A stretch of 64,000 nt of DNA, from assembly GCF_004801285.1 (NCBI RefSeq), contig NZ_SSNY01000002.1, forward strand, positions 434,001 to 498,000. Direction: 5' to 3'. The notes below the pieces were generated by a model. That model made no database searches. It was not told where the DNA came from and saw only the letters and a program-made list of their open reading frames with translations. This DNA comes from Ollibium composti. GTDB lineage: Bacteria; Pseudomonadota; Alphaproteobacteria; Rhizobiales; Rhizobiaceae. The translations under genes and the position numbers were made by a program. This document shows positions 8,099 to 15,519 of the stretch, in pieces. Each line of letters starts with the position of its first letter. The stretch's first letter is position 1.

Positions 8099-8785
8099 TC
8101 AGACGGCGGCCTTGGCCGGCAGGGCGTCGCCGTCCTGTGCCGGGATCGCCCTTTCGATGTCCTCGGCCGTCCGCAGGTAGTGTTCGCGCAGCACCACGAC
8201 CGCCTTGCCGGCGTCGCGGTCCAGCGTCGCCTCCGCCAGCGCCTTGTGCTCGGCCTGTACGTCGCGGCCGGCCGGGCGCGTCGCGGCCAGGAGGACCGGG
8301 ATGCGGTAGCGCTCGGTGGCGGCGTAGAGCCGCTCGAAGAATTCCAGCGTCCAGGGCGAATTGCAGGCGACCAGCAGGGCGCGGTGGAAGGCGTGGTGGC
8401 GCGCTTCCAGCGCCCAGATGTCGGCTTGCGCGCCGGTGCGGCCGGCCTGCAGGGTGAGCGCGTAGAGGGCCGAGACGATGCCGGCCGCCCAGGCGTCGTC
8501 ACCGAGCCGGATGGCGCTGCGCAGCGCCTCCGATTCGATCTGGATGCGCAGCGCGATCGCGTCGTGCAACTCGTCGAGCGACAGCGGCGCGACGCGGAAG
8601 CCGCGCAGCGATTCGGCCGTCACCAGCCGTTCGGCCTGCAACCGGTTCAGCGCCTCGCGCAGCGGCGAAAAGCCCATGCCGTAGCGCTCGCTGAGGTCGG
8701 CGAGGCGCAACGGGCTCTCGGGCGCGAACGCGCCGCGAATGATGTCGTGGCGGAGCGCGTCGTAGGCTTTTTCGGCGAGGGTCAT
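8099..8785 (-). CDS. GntR-family (FadR subfamily) transcriptional regulator
   Basis: A 228-residue regulator with an N-terminal winged helix-turn-helix (residues about 5-68, including LADLSERYGMGFSPLREAL) and a C-terminal FCD ligand-binding domain. FCD proteins usually bind organic acids through a metal site and repress neighbouring catabolic genes until the substrate appears. The gene diverges from the gentisate-dioxygenase-like gene, with 136 bp between starts. That gap contains two CTTTCGAAA palindromes 19 bp apart, a good candidate for its operator. The same motif recurs ahead of the NicX-like gene, so one regulator may control both transcripts. A GGGAG ribosome site precedes the ATG. Confidence 0.92.
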   Translation of the reverse strand: MTLAEKAYDALRHDIIRGAFAPESPLRLADLSERYGMGFSPLREALNRLQAERLVTAESLRGFRVAPLSLDELHDAIALRIQIESEALRSAIRLGDDAWAAGIVSALYALTLQAGRTGAQADIWALEARHHAFHRALLVACNSPWTLEFFERLYAATERYRIPVLLAATRPAGRDVQAEHKALAEATLDRDAGKAVVVLREHYLRTAEDIERAIPAQDGDALPAKAAV

Positions 8786-8845
8786 GCTGCTGCTCCCGGA
8801 TCGGGAGGATTATCGCATGGAATGTCGCTTCGGCAATTCCAAAAA

Positions 8846-8874
8846 CTTTCGAAAATCCTTCTTGCTTTCGAAAG
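8846..8874. promoter_or_regulatory. Twin CTTTCGAAA palindromes, likely GntR operator
   Basis: Two nearly identical 10-bp palindromes, CTTTCGAAAA (8846-8855) and CTTTCGAAAG (8865-8874), have centres 19 bp apart, close to two helical turns. They lie between the divergent GntR gene and the cupin dioxygenase gene. The 13-base string TTTCGAAAATCCT (8847-8859) occurs again at 11688-11700, just before the promoter of the NicX-like gene. Confidence 0.6.
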
Positions 8875-8921
8875 ACCTATGACCCATTCTCTGTGAAGCT
8901 CAAAAGCGGAAGGAAAGCGAG

Positions 8922-10049
8922 ATGGCCGATAAGCAGCGGGAAAACCATCGCGAGGACGTCGCCGGACGCGCCAATGTCGAGGATACGCCGGAACTCCTGG
9001 CCTATTACGAGGATCTCGAACGCTACAAGGCCGGCGCGCTGTGGACGGTTGCCAACAAGATCGAGCCGTGGGAGCCGAAGTCGCAGTCGGAGCCGGTGGT
9101 GTGGCGCTATAAGGACTTGCGCCAGCACGTCCTGCGTTCGGTCGAGCTGGTGACGCCGGAAAAGGCCGGCCGCCGGGTGATCTATCTCAACAATCCGGGC
9201 CGCACGGACGTCGCGGCCGCCGTCGGCTGGATCTATGGCGGCCTCCAGGTCATGAATCCGGGTGAGGTGGCGAGCGCGCACCGGCATTCGGCCTCCGCCA
9301 TCCGCTTCATCATGGAGGGTGCTGGCGCCTATACGGTGGTCGACGGCCACAAGATGACGCTCGGCGCCAACGACTTCGTGCTGACGCCGAACGGCACCTG
9401 GCACGAGCATGGCGTCGAGGCGAGCGGTTCGCCCTGCATCTGGCAGGACGGGCTCGACATTCCCTTCGTCAACGCCATGGAGGCGAATTTCTACGAGGTG
9501 CATCCGGACCTCAGCCAGGCCGTCGGCTACGAGGTCGACGACATGACCAGGACCTGGGGTAACCCCGGCCTGAAGCCGATGGTCGGTGACGGCTGGAACA
9601 AGGGCTACAGCCCGATGTTCAAGTACGAATGGCTGCCGACCTATGATTCGCTGCAGAAATACGCCGGCTGCACCGACGGCTCGCCCTTCGACGGCGTCTT
9701 GATGGAATACGTCAACCCGGCCACCAACGGCCCGGTGATGCAGACGCTCGGCGCCTCCATGCAGATGCTGCGCCCCGGCGAGGCCACCAAGGCGCACCGC
9801 CACACCGGCAGCGGCCTCTACCACGTCGCCAAGGGCAGCGGCCATTCCATCATCAACGGCAAGCGCTACGACTGGGCCGAGCACGACATCTTCTGCGTGC
9901 CGTCCTGGGCCTGGCACGAGCATGTCAACGGCTCGGACCGCGACGACGCCTGCCTGTTCTGCCTGTCCGACCTGCCGGTGATGCGCGCGCTCGGCCTCTA
10001 TCGCGAGCAGGCGTTCGGCGACAACGGCGGCAACCAGCCGCTTCTTTAA
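8922..10049 (+). CDS. Gentisate 1,2-dioxygenase-like bicupin ring-cleavage dioxygenase
   Basis: A 375-residue bicupin of the gentisate/salicylate/1-hydroxy-2-naphthoate dioxygenase family. The N-terminal cupin keeps the expected iron ligands: His120 and His122 in ASAHRHSASAIRF and His161 in GTWHEHG. The C-terminal cupin also has a KAHRHTGSGLYH stretch. Known members open an aromatic ring between a hydroxylated carbon and the adjacent carboxylated carbon, using Fe(II) and O2. The next gene encodes a fumarylacetoacetate-hydrolase-family protein, the usual partner for cleaving the resulting maleyl- or fumarylpyruvate. AAGGAAAG lies before the ATG. Amino- or nitrosalicylates are possible alternatives to gentisate; the sequence cannot separate them. 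Confidence 0.88.
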   Translation: MADKQRENHREDVAGRANVEDTPELLAYYEDLERYKAGALWTVANKIEPWEPKSQSEPVVWRYKDLRQHVLRSVELVTPEKAGRRVIYLNNPGRTDVAAAVGWIYGGLQVMNPGEVASAHRHSASAIRFIMEGAGAYTVVDGHKMTLGANDFVLTPNGTWHEHGVEASGSPCIWQDGLDIPFVNAMEANFYEVHPDLSQAVGYEVDDMTRTWGNPGLKPMVGDGWNKGYSPMFKYEWLPTYDSLQKYAGCTDGSPFDGVLMEYVNPATNGPVMQTLGASMQMLRPGEATKAHRHTGSGLYHVAKGSGHSIINGKRYDWAEHDIFCVPSWAWHEHVNGSDRDDACLFCLSDLPVMRALGLYREQAFGDNGGNQPLL

Positions 10050-10078
10050 AGCCCGCCTTTTCTCAAAAGGAAGACATC

Positions 10079-10999
10079 ATGAAGCTTGTAACCTATCGCG
10101 CCTCGGTCGAGGCGGCGGCCCGGCTGGGCGTCGTCGTCGACGATCTCGTGGTCGACGTCGAGGCGCTGGGAAAGACGTTCGGCGAGGACCTGCCCGATAC
10201 CATGCTCGGCCTGATCGATGCCGGCCGGCCGGGGTTGGAAGCCTTGCAGGCAAGCCTGGACGGCGCCGAGGGGCGCTTCGCGCCGGGCACGGCGACGGCG
10301 CTGAGCAACGTCCGGCTGATGGCGCCGATCCCGCGCCCGCGCAAGAACATCTACGGCATCGGCCTCAACTTCGTCGAGCACGTCGCCGAAAGCGCCCGCT
10401 CGCTCGACACCGCCAAGGACCTGCCGAAGCAGCCGATCGTCTTCACCAAGCCGCCGACGGCGGTGATCGGCCCCGGCGAGGGCATCGAGCACAACAGGAA
10501 GATGACCCAGCAGCTCGACTGGGAAGTCGAGCTGGCCGTCATCATCGGCAGCGCCGCCAAGCACGTCTCCAAGGCGGACGCGCTGAAGCATGTGTTCGGC
10601 TATTCGGTGATGATCGACGTGTCGGCTCGCGACAACCGCCGGGCAGGGCAGTGGATCTTCTCCAAGGGGCAGGACACCTACGCGCCCTTCGGCCCCTGCA
10701 TCGTCACCGCCGACGAGATCCCCGACCCGCAGGTGCTCGACCTGTGGCTGACGGTGAACGGCGTCGAGAAGCAGCGCTCCAACACGCGCCACATGCTGTT
10801 CAAGGTCGACGACCTGATCGCCGACATCTCCACCGGCATGACGCTGGAGCCGGGCGACGTCATCGCCTCCGGCACGCCGGAAGGCGTCGGCGCGGGCCGT
10901 TCGCCGCAGGAATTTCTCTGGCCGGGCGATGTGGTGGTGGCCTGCGTGGAAGGCATCGGCACGTTGCGGCATCCGGTGGTCGACGCGACCCCGGCATAA
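10079..10999 (+). CDS. Fumarylacetoacetate hydrolase family protein (fumarylpyruvate hydrolase-like)
   Basis: A 306-residue FAH-family protein. The catalytic domain begins near residue 80 with IPRPRKNIYGIGLNFVEHV; the acidic metal ligands sit in DWEVELAVIIG, and the substrate loop contains GQDTYAPFGPC. Such enzymes hydrolyse the C-C bond of acylpyruvates (fumarylpyruvate to fumarate plus pyruvate) or decarboxylate related oxo-acids, using Mg or Mn. It starts 29 bp after the dioxygenase with an AAAGGAAG site, so the two are surely one transcript. No separate maleylpyruvate isomerase is seen nearby. The pairing with a gentisate-type dioxygenase is the main support for the reaction. Confidence 0.9.
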   Translation: MKLVTYRASVEAAARLGVVVDDLVVDVEALGKTFGEDLPDTMLGLIDAGRPGLEALQASLDGAEGRFAPGTATALSNVRLMAPIPRPRKNIYGIGLNFVEHVAESARSLDTAKDLPKQPIVFTKPPTAVIGPGEGIEHNRKMTQQLDWEVELAVIIGSAAKHVSKADALKHVFGYSVMIDVSARDNRRAGQWIFSKGQDTYAPFGPCIVTADEIPDPQVLDLWLTVNGVEKQRSNTRHMLFKVDDLIADISTGMTLEPGDVIASGTPEGVGAGRSPQEFLWPGDVVVACVEGIGTLRHPVVDATPA

Positions 11000-11032
11000 G
11001 CCGTATTCACGACAGGCGATCCGCGAGGGCCG

Positions 11033-11686
11033 ATGCGCTTCGATCCAGACGAAATAGGCACCCAGAACACCTACAAGCTGCTGGTGGCGACGGTCATGCC
11101 GCGCCCCATCGCCTGGGTGGTGACCAAGGACGCCGAAGGCCGCGTCAACACCGCGCCCTACAGCTTCTTCAACGTCATGGGGCCGTCGCCGCCGACGGTC
11201 GCCATCGGCATCATGGCCGATCCCGAAAAAGGTTTTAAGGACACGTCCCGCAACATCCTCGACACCGGCGAGTTCGTCGTCAACCTAGTGCCCGAGCGGC
11301 TGGTGAAGGCGATGAACGTCACCTCCATCGACGCGCCGCGCGGCATCGATGAGCTGGAGCTGGCCGGCCTCTCGACCGTCGCCTCGGATCGCGTGCGGCC
11401 GCCGCGTATCGCTGAAAGCCCGGTCTCCTTCGAATGCGTGTCGCTGTCGTCGGTCGTCACCGGTCCCTCGCAGGTGGTGGTGATCGGCCGGGTGCTGGCC
11501 ATCCATGTCGCCGACGACTGCGTGCTCGACGCCGAACGCGCTCATGTCGACACGCCCCGCCTCGATCTTGTCGCCCGCTCCTACGGCAGCGACTACGTGC
11601 GCAGCCGCGACACGTTCAGTCTCGTGCGCCCGAAATGGAGCGAGTGGGACGGTCGCGACTCGGACGAGATATCGAAAGGCTCCTGA
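11033..11686 (+). CDS. Flavin reductase-like FMN-binding protein
   Basis: A 217-residue protein with the flavin reductase-like split barrel over residues about 15-175; MPRPIAWVVT and NTAPYSFFNVMG are characteristic flavin-contact stretches. Family members reduce FMN with NAD(P)H for two-component monooxygenases, or act as flavoproteins on their own. It follows the FAH gene by 33 bp. A second flavin reductase domain occurs in the fusion protein at 17542, and an acyl-CoA-dehydrogenase-fold protein lies between them, so a reduced-flavin monooxygenase pair is conceivable. The C-terminal tail (residues about 180-217) is basic and acidic without known motifs. The next promoter overlaps its last codons. 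Confidence 0.85.
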   Translation: MRFDPDEIGTQNTYKLLVATVMPRPIAWVVTKDAEGRVNTAPYSFFNVMGPSPPTVAIGIMADPEKGFKDTSRNILDTGEFVVNLVPERLVKAMNVTSIDAPRGIDELELAGLSTVASDRVRPPRIAESPVSFECVSLSSVVTGPSQVVVIGRVLAIHVADDCVLDAERAHVDTPRLDLVARSYGSDYVRSRDTFSLVRPKWSEWDGRDSDEISKGS

Positions 11687-11700
11687 TTTTCGAAAATCCT
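11685..11700. promoter_or_regulatory. GATTTTCGAAAATC palindrome, second copy of the putative GntR operator
   Basis: GATTTTCGAAAATC (11685-11698) is a perfect 14-bp palindrome at the 3' end of the flavin reductase gene. It contains the same 13-base string TTTCGAAAATCCT (11688-11700) as the site before the cupin gene. It ends one base before a TTGACA -35 box. This links the two transcripts to one regulator, most likely the GntR at 8099. Confidence 0.6.
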
Positions 11701-11701
11701 G

Positions 11702-11758
11702 TTGACAGGCTCCGCAAAAAACTTAACTTGCCAGTTAAGCAATTTGCGGAGGCGCAAA
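11702..11758 (+). promoter_or_regulatory. Promoter and operator of the NicX-like operon
   Basis: A consensus TTGACA -35 box (11702-11707) is followed after 16 bases by TAACTT (11724-11729) as a possible -10. The -10 is covered by a perfect inverted repeat, CTTAACT-TGCC-AGTTAAG (11722-11739). A second inverted repeat, TTTGCG-GAGG-CGCAAA (11743-11758), follows. The first repeat is a good operator candidate for the TetR protein encoded within this operon (15516); the second could be an operator or an RNA hairpin. Confidence 0.6.
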
Positions 11759-11777
11759 CTGTCACGGGAGGACGGCA

Positions 11778-12830
11778 ATGCTGCAGGAGCGCGTCGAAGG
11801 ACGCTGGCTGGATTCGTTCCGCCGCGTCTTCAGGCTGAACGGTATCGGCAGGGGCACGAAGGTCGCCATCCTGTCGGAGACCCAGTCGCGCCCGGTGCTG
11901 GTGCACCTCTCCGACCTCGCCTTGCACGACCTCGGCGCCGAATACTGCATGATCCAGATGCCGACGCCGCGCCAGACCGCGCCGGTGCCGGTCAAGTCCA
12001 CCGGCACCTCCTGGGCGATCCAGCAGAACCGCGCCGTCATCGAGGCGCTGAAGCTGGTCGAGATCATCGTCGACTGCACCGTCGAAGGGCTGATCCACGC
12101 GCCGGAATGGCCTCAGATCGAGGAGGCCGGCAACACCCGCCTGCTGGTCGTCTGCAACGAGCATCCCGAGATTCTGGAACGCACCGAGCCGTTCGCCGAA
12201 CTCGGCCCGAAAGTGGCGCGCGGCGTCGAGATGCTGCGCGCGGCCAGCGAGATGCGCGTCACCTCCGCCGCCGGCACCGACCTCGTCATCGACCTGCGCA
12301 ACGCCCCTTGCGGCGGCACGCCCGGCTTCGGCACGACGCCCGGCGCGGTGGCGCACTGGCCGGGCGGCCTGTGCCTGGCCTTTCCCGGCAACAATTGCGT
12401 CAACGGCCGCATCGTCATGGACGTCGGCGACATGAACCTGACGTTCAAGACGACGCTGACCAGCCGCATCGACTTTACCGTGGAGAACGATTTCGTCACC
12501 GCCATCAAGGGCGACGGCGTCGATGCCATCCATTTCCGCGAATACATGGAGGCCTGGGACGACCGCAACGCCTACGGCATGAGCCATGTCGGCTGGGGCA
12601 TGCACCCGAGCGCCCGCTGGGTGTCGGCGGCCATGTACGACAAGCGCGACATGCAGGCGGTCGAGTTCCGCGCGCTGGCCGGCTCCTTCCTGTGGTCGAC
12701 CGGCGCCAACCAGTATGCCGGGCGCTACACGCTCGGCCATTTCGACCTGCCGATGCGCAACTGCACCATCGCGCTGGACGGGACCGTCGTCGTCAAGGAC
12801 GGCGTCCTGCAAGGGGAACTGGCGGTTTAA
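11778..12830 (+). CDS. NicX-like 2,5-dihydroxypyridine 5,6-dioxygenase family protein
   Basis: A 350-residue protein of the M29 aminopeptidase-like fold that includes NicX, the extradiol-type dioxygenase of nicotinate breakdown in Pseudomonas putida. The C-terminal half matches the NicX pattern recalled from that protein: RIVMDVGDM, a YGMSHVGWGM stretch with His270, and GHFDLPMRNC with His321 and Asp323. These correspond to the iron ligands as I recall them for NicX. The length equals that of NicX. GGGAGGA lies 6 bases before the ATG. NicX opens the ring of 2,5-dihydroxypyridine to N-formylmaleamate. The N-terminal half is divergent, so a related hydroxylated ring is equally possible. The alpha/beta hydrolase downstream could be its NicD-like partner. 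Confidence 0.8.
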   Translation: MLQERVEGRWLDSFRRVFRLNGIGRGTKVAILSETQSRPVLVHLSDLALHDLGAEYCMIQMPTPRQTAPVPVKSTGTSWAIQQNRAVIEALKLVEIIVDCTVEGLIHAPEWPQIEEAGNTRLLVVCNEHPEILERTEPFAELGPKVARGVEMLRAASEMRVTSAAGTDLVIDLRNAPCGGTPGFGTTPGAVAHWPGGLCLAFPGNNCVNGRIVMDVGDMNLTFKTTLTSRIDFTVENDFVTAIKGDGVDAIHFREYMEAWDDRNAYGMSHVGWGMHPSARWVSAAMYDKRDMQAVEFRALAGSFLWSTGANQYAGRYTLGHFDLPMRNCTIALDGTVVVKDGVLQGELAV

Positions 12831-12843
12831 CCGGGTACTTTTC

Positions 12844-12887
12844 GCATTTCCGGACGGAAAGCCGGTGTCCGCTTTTCCCGGAAATGC
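12844..12887. repeat. Rhizobial GCATTTCC...GGAAATGC hairpin repeat inside the operon
   Basis: GCATTTCC and GGAAATGC bracket a GC-rich core (GGACGGAAAGCCGG) that can fold back. The same family occurs at 47932-47973 with the core GGACGGAAAACCGG. It fills the 82-bp gap between the NicX-like and acyl-CoA-dehydrogenase-fold genes and may affect mRNA stability there. Confidence 0.6.
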
Positions 12888-12912
12888 TTCTGACGGCTTC
12901 GGAGACAAAAGC

Positions 12913-14223
12913 ATGAGCGATATTGCCGACTACTACGATCTCGACCGCATCCGCCCAGAGGTGCAGGCCAAGCTTCGGCTGGTCAACGAGATGGGCCGCG
13001 ACAAGTTCGCTGCCCGCGCCAGGGCGGTGGACGACGAGGCGTCGTTCCCGGTCGAGAACTACAGGGACCTCGCCGCCGAAGGCTTCCTCGGCCTGTGCAT
13101 TCCCGAGGAATTCGGCGGCTGGGGCTTTTCGATGTTCGAATACGCCATGGTCGGCGCCGAGATCGGCAAGTATTGCGGTGCCACCGCGCTCACCTTCAAC
13201 ATGCACAATTCCTCCATGGCGTGGTCGCGCTTCATGTTCGACATGCCGAACCTGACGCCTCAGGAGAAGGCGACCTTCGCGCCGCTGCGCGAGCGCCAGT
13301 TCCGCCGCGCCATCGCCGAGAAGGCGATCTTCTCGCAGCCGATCTCCGAGGGTGGCCAGAACTGGACGTCGAAGCCGAACCAGACCCAGTGCCGCAAGGT
13401 CGACGGCGGCTGGAAGATCAACGGCTTCAAGAAGTTCGCTTCGCTGGCCGGCTATTGCGACTACTACACCATCGTCTGCACCGAGGTGTTCGAGGGCCAG
13501 GAACCGCGCCATGAGGACACGATGCTGTTCGTTGTCCACAAGGACACGCCCGGCCTCACCGTCAAGGGCGACTGGGACCCGCTCGGCATGCGCGGCACCA
13601 ACAGCCGCGACCTGATCCTGAAGGACGTCTTCGTCACCGCCGACGACCTCCTGATGCCGCGCGGCATCTTCAACAAGACGCTGCCCAACTGGCCGCACAT
13701 GATGATCACGCTGTCGCCGACCTATATGGGCGTGGCGCAGGGCGCCTACGATTTCATGGTCGACTACCTGAAGGGCAGGATCCCCGGCCAGCCGCCGGTC
13801 GACCGGCGCATGTACGCCACCAAGCGCATCGCCGTGGGCAAGATGTATGCGCGCCTCGCCAACATCCGCGCGCTCTGGTGGCAGGCCTTCGGCGAATCCA
13901 AGGGGTTCCCGAGCAAGGCCGAGGTGCTGCGCATGTATGCCGCGCAGTACAACGTCATGGAGGGCGCGGCCGAGATGACCTCGATGGCGATCCGCACCTG
14001 CGGCGGGCAGTCCATGCTGAAGTCGCTGCCCCTGGAGCGCATGTACCGCGACAGCCGCTGCGGCGCGCTGATGCTGCCCTTCACCTCGGAGATCATGGAG
14101 GACTATCTCGGCGTGCTCGCCCTCTATGATATGGACGAGCTGGACCACGCGCCCGGCGACGAGGGCGGCGCCCGCATGTCGCTGTGGCGGGGCGACGCCG
14201 CTTCGGTCGGCGGAGCCCGGTAG
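12913..14223 (+). CDS. Acyl-CoA dehydrogenase-fold flavoprotein with the usual Glu position changed
   Basis: A 436-residue protein with the three acyl-CoA dehydrogenase domains: N-terminal helical (CIPEEFGGWGFS near residue 62), middle beta (LGMRGTNSRDLILKDVFV) and C-terminal helical. In most family members the C-terminal base lies in YEGTSEI. Here the segment reads RDSRCGALMLPFTSEIMED, so the YEG position is MLPF and no Glu is present there. This suggests either a base placed elsewhere, as in some subfamilies, or a reduced-flavin monooxygenase, which shares the fold. The start at 12913 follows a GGAG site; the frame is open upstream. Two flavin reductase domains in the same island fit the monooxygenase idea. 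Confidence 0.87.
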   Translation: MSDIADYYDLDRIRPEVQAKLRLVNEMGRDKFAARARAVDDEASFPVENYRDLAAEGFLGLCIPEEFGGWGFSMFEYAMVGAEIGKYCGATALTFNMHNSSMAWSRFMFDMPNLTPQEKATFAPLRERQFRRAIAEKAIFSQPISEGGQNWTSKPNQTQCRKVDGGWKINGFKKFASLAGYCDYYTIVCTEVFEGQEPRHEDTMLFVVHKDTPGLTVKGDWDPLGMRGTNSRDLILKDVFVTADDLLMPRGIFNKTLPNWPHMMITLSPTYMGVAQGAYDFMVDYLKGRIPGQPPVDRRMYATKRIAVGKMYARLANIRALWWQAFGESKGFPSKAEVLRMYAAQYNVMEGAAEMTSMAIRTCGGQSMLKSLPLERMYRDSRCGALMLPFTSEIMEDYLGVLALYDMDELDHAPGDEGGARMSLWRGDAASVGGAR

Positions 14224-14229
14224 GCACCC

Positions 14230-15519
14230 ATGCCGCGCGATCGCGTCCAGGTCATCGGGCAGTCCCCGGCCTCTCCCGAGGCGGCCTGGGCCGTTGCCGG
14301 CGATTTCTGCGGGCGCTGGCATCCCGCCATCGCCACCATGCGCGAGGAGCGCGACGACCGGGGTTCCCTGATCCGCGCCTTCACCGTGCAGGGCGAGGAC
14401 ACGCTCTACCGCGAGCGGCTGACATGGCAAAGCGACAGCGACCGCACGCTCGGCTACACCCACCTGCAAGGCATAGCCGGCGTGGACCGTTACGATGCGC
14501 GCATCAGCATCGCCGCGTCCGGCAGCGGCTGCACCATCGAATGGACCGCGACCGTCGAGGCGCCGGACCCGGCGCGGCTGTCCGCGATCTGCGAAGGCAC
14601 GAAGGCCATTTTCGAGGCCGGCATCGCCGCCCTGTCGGCGGCGCATCGCGCCGGCAAGCCGGGCGCGGCAAGGGCGATGCCCGCATCGGTTCCGCTGGCA
14701 AACATCACCGTCGATACGGCCCCCCGGCTGGCGCTCACCGTCACGCCGCAGAAGGGCGGGCCGCTCTGCCTGTTCCTGCACGGCATTGGCGGCGCGCGCG
14801 GCAATTGGGACGCCCAGCTCGGCGCGGCCGGCACCGTCATGCGCGCCGCCGCCCTCGACCTGCGCGGCTACGGCGGCAGCGCGCTCGGCCCCGGCCAGTC
14901 CACGGTCGAGGACTACTGCGCCGACATATTGCGCGTGCGCGAAGCGCTGGGCGCCGACCGGCTTGTGCTGGTCGGCCTGTCCTATGGCTCGTGGATCGCC
15001 ACCTCCTTCGCCATGCGCTATCCCGACATGCTCGCAGGCCTCGTCCTGTCGGGCGGCTGCACCGGCATGTCGGAAGCGGGCCGCGCGGAACGCGACGCCT
15101 TCCGCACCAGCCGGCAGGTGCCGCTCGACGCCGGACAGACGCCGGCCGACTTCGCGCCGGCCGTGGTCGAAGTACTGGCCGGGCCGCACGCTTCGGCACA
15201 GGTGAGGGCGCAGCTTCTGGCGTCGATGAAGGCGATCCCGTCCGGCACCTATCGCGATGCGCTGTCCTGCTTTACCAATCCACCGGAGCGGTTCGATTTT
15301 GCGCGGCTTTCCATGCCGGTCCTGATGATGACGGGCGAATACGACCGGCTGGCTTCGCCGGCCGAGATCCGCGGCGTCGCCGGCCGCATCCTGGCCGAGT
15401 CGCCCCGGCCCGACGTGCGCTACGAGACGATTTCCGACGCGGGCCACGTCTGCAACGTCGAGCAGCCCGAGGCCTATAATCGCGTCCTGCTCGACTTCCT
15501 CGAAAGGCTGCCGCGATGA
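14230..15519 (+). CDS. SRPBCC domain fused to an alpha/beta hydrolase
   Basis: A 429-residue fusion. Residues 1-140 look like an SRPBCC (polyketide cyclase/START-like) ligand-binding domain, beginning VQVIGQSPASPEAAWAVAGD. Residues about 165-428 are an alpha/beta hydrolase with oxyanion loop HGIGG (184-188), nucleophile elbow GLSYGS (Ser251), acid in TGEYDRLA and His in DAGHVCNVEQP, so the hydrolase looks active. NicD, the N-formylmaleamate deformylase that follows NicX in nicotinate breakdown, belongs to this superfamily, which supports a ring-cleavage-product amidase or esterase role. It begins 6 bp after the preceding gene and overlaps the TetR gene by 4 bp (ATGA). Confidence 0.85.
   Translation: MPRDRVQVIGQSPASPEAAWAVAGDFCGRWHPAIATMREERDDRGSLIRAFTVQGEDTLYRERLTWQSDSDRTLGYTHLQGIAGVDRYDARISIAASGSGCTIEWTATVEAPDPARLSAICEGTKAIFEAGIAALSAAHRAGKPGAARAMPASVPLANITVDTAPRLALTVTPQKGGPLCLFLHGIGGARGNWDAQLGAAGTVMRAAALDLRGYGGSALGPGQSTVEDYCADILRVREALGADRLVLVGLSYGSWIATSFAMRYPDMLAGLVLSGGCTGMSEAGRAERDAFRTSRQVPLDAGQTPADFAPAVVEVLAGPHASAQVRAQLLASMKAIPSGTYRDALSCFTNPPERFDFARLSMPVLMMTGEYDRLASPAEIRGVAGRILAESPRPDVRYETISDAGHVCNVEQPEAYNRVLLDFLERLPR

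Noticed and set aside
11743..11758. TTTGCG-GAGG-CGCAAA as a terminator
   Set aside because: It has no T-run and lies inside a promoter-leader region ahead of the NicX-like gene; an operator or leader hairpin is more likely.
12793..15447. An 884-codon antisense frame opposite the dehydrogenase-fold and hydrolase genes
   Set aside because: It has no domain, is rich in Ala, Arg, Gly and Val, and mirrors two genes with good motifs and ribosome sites.
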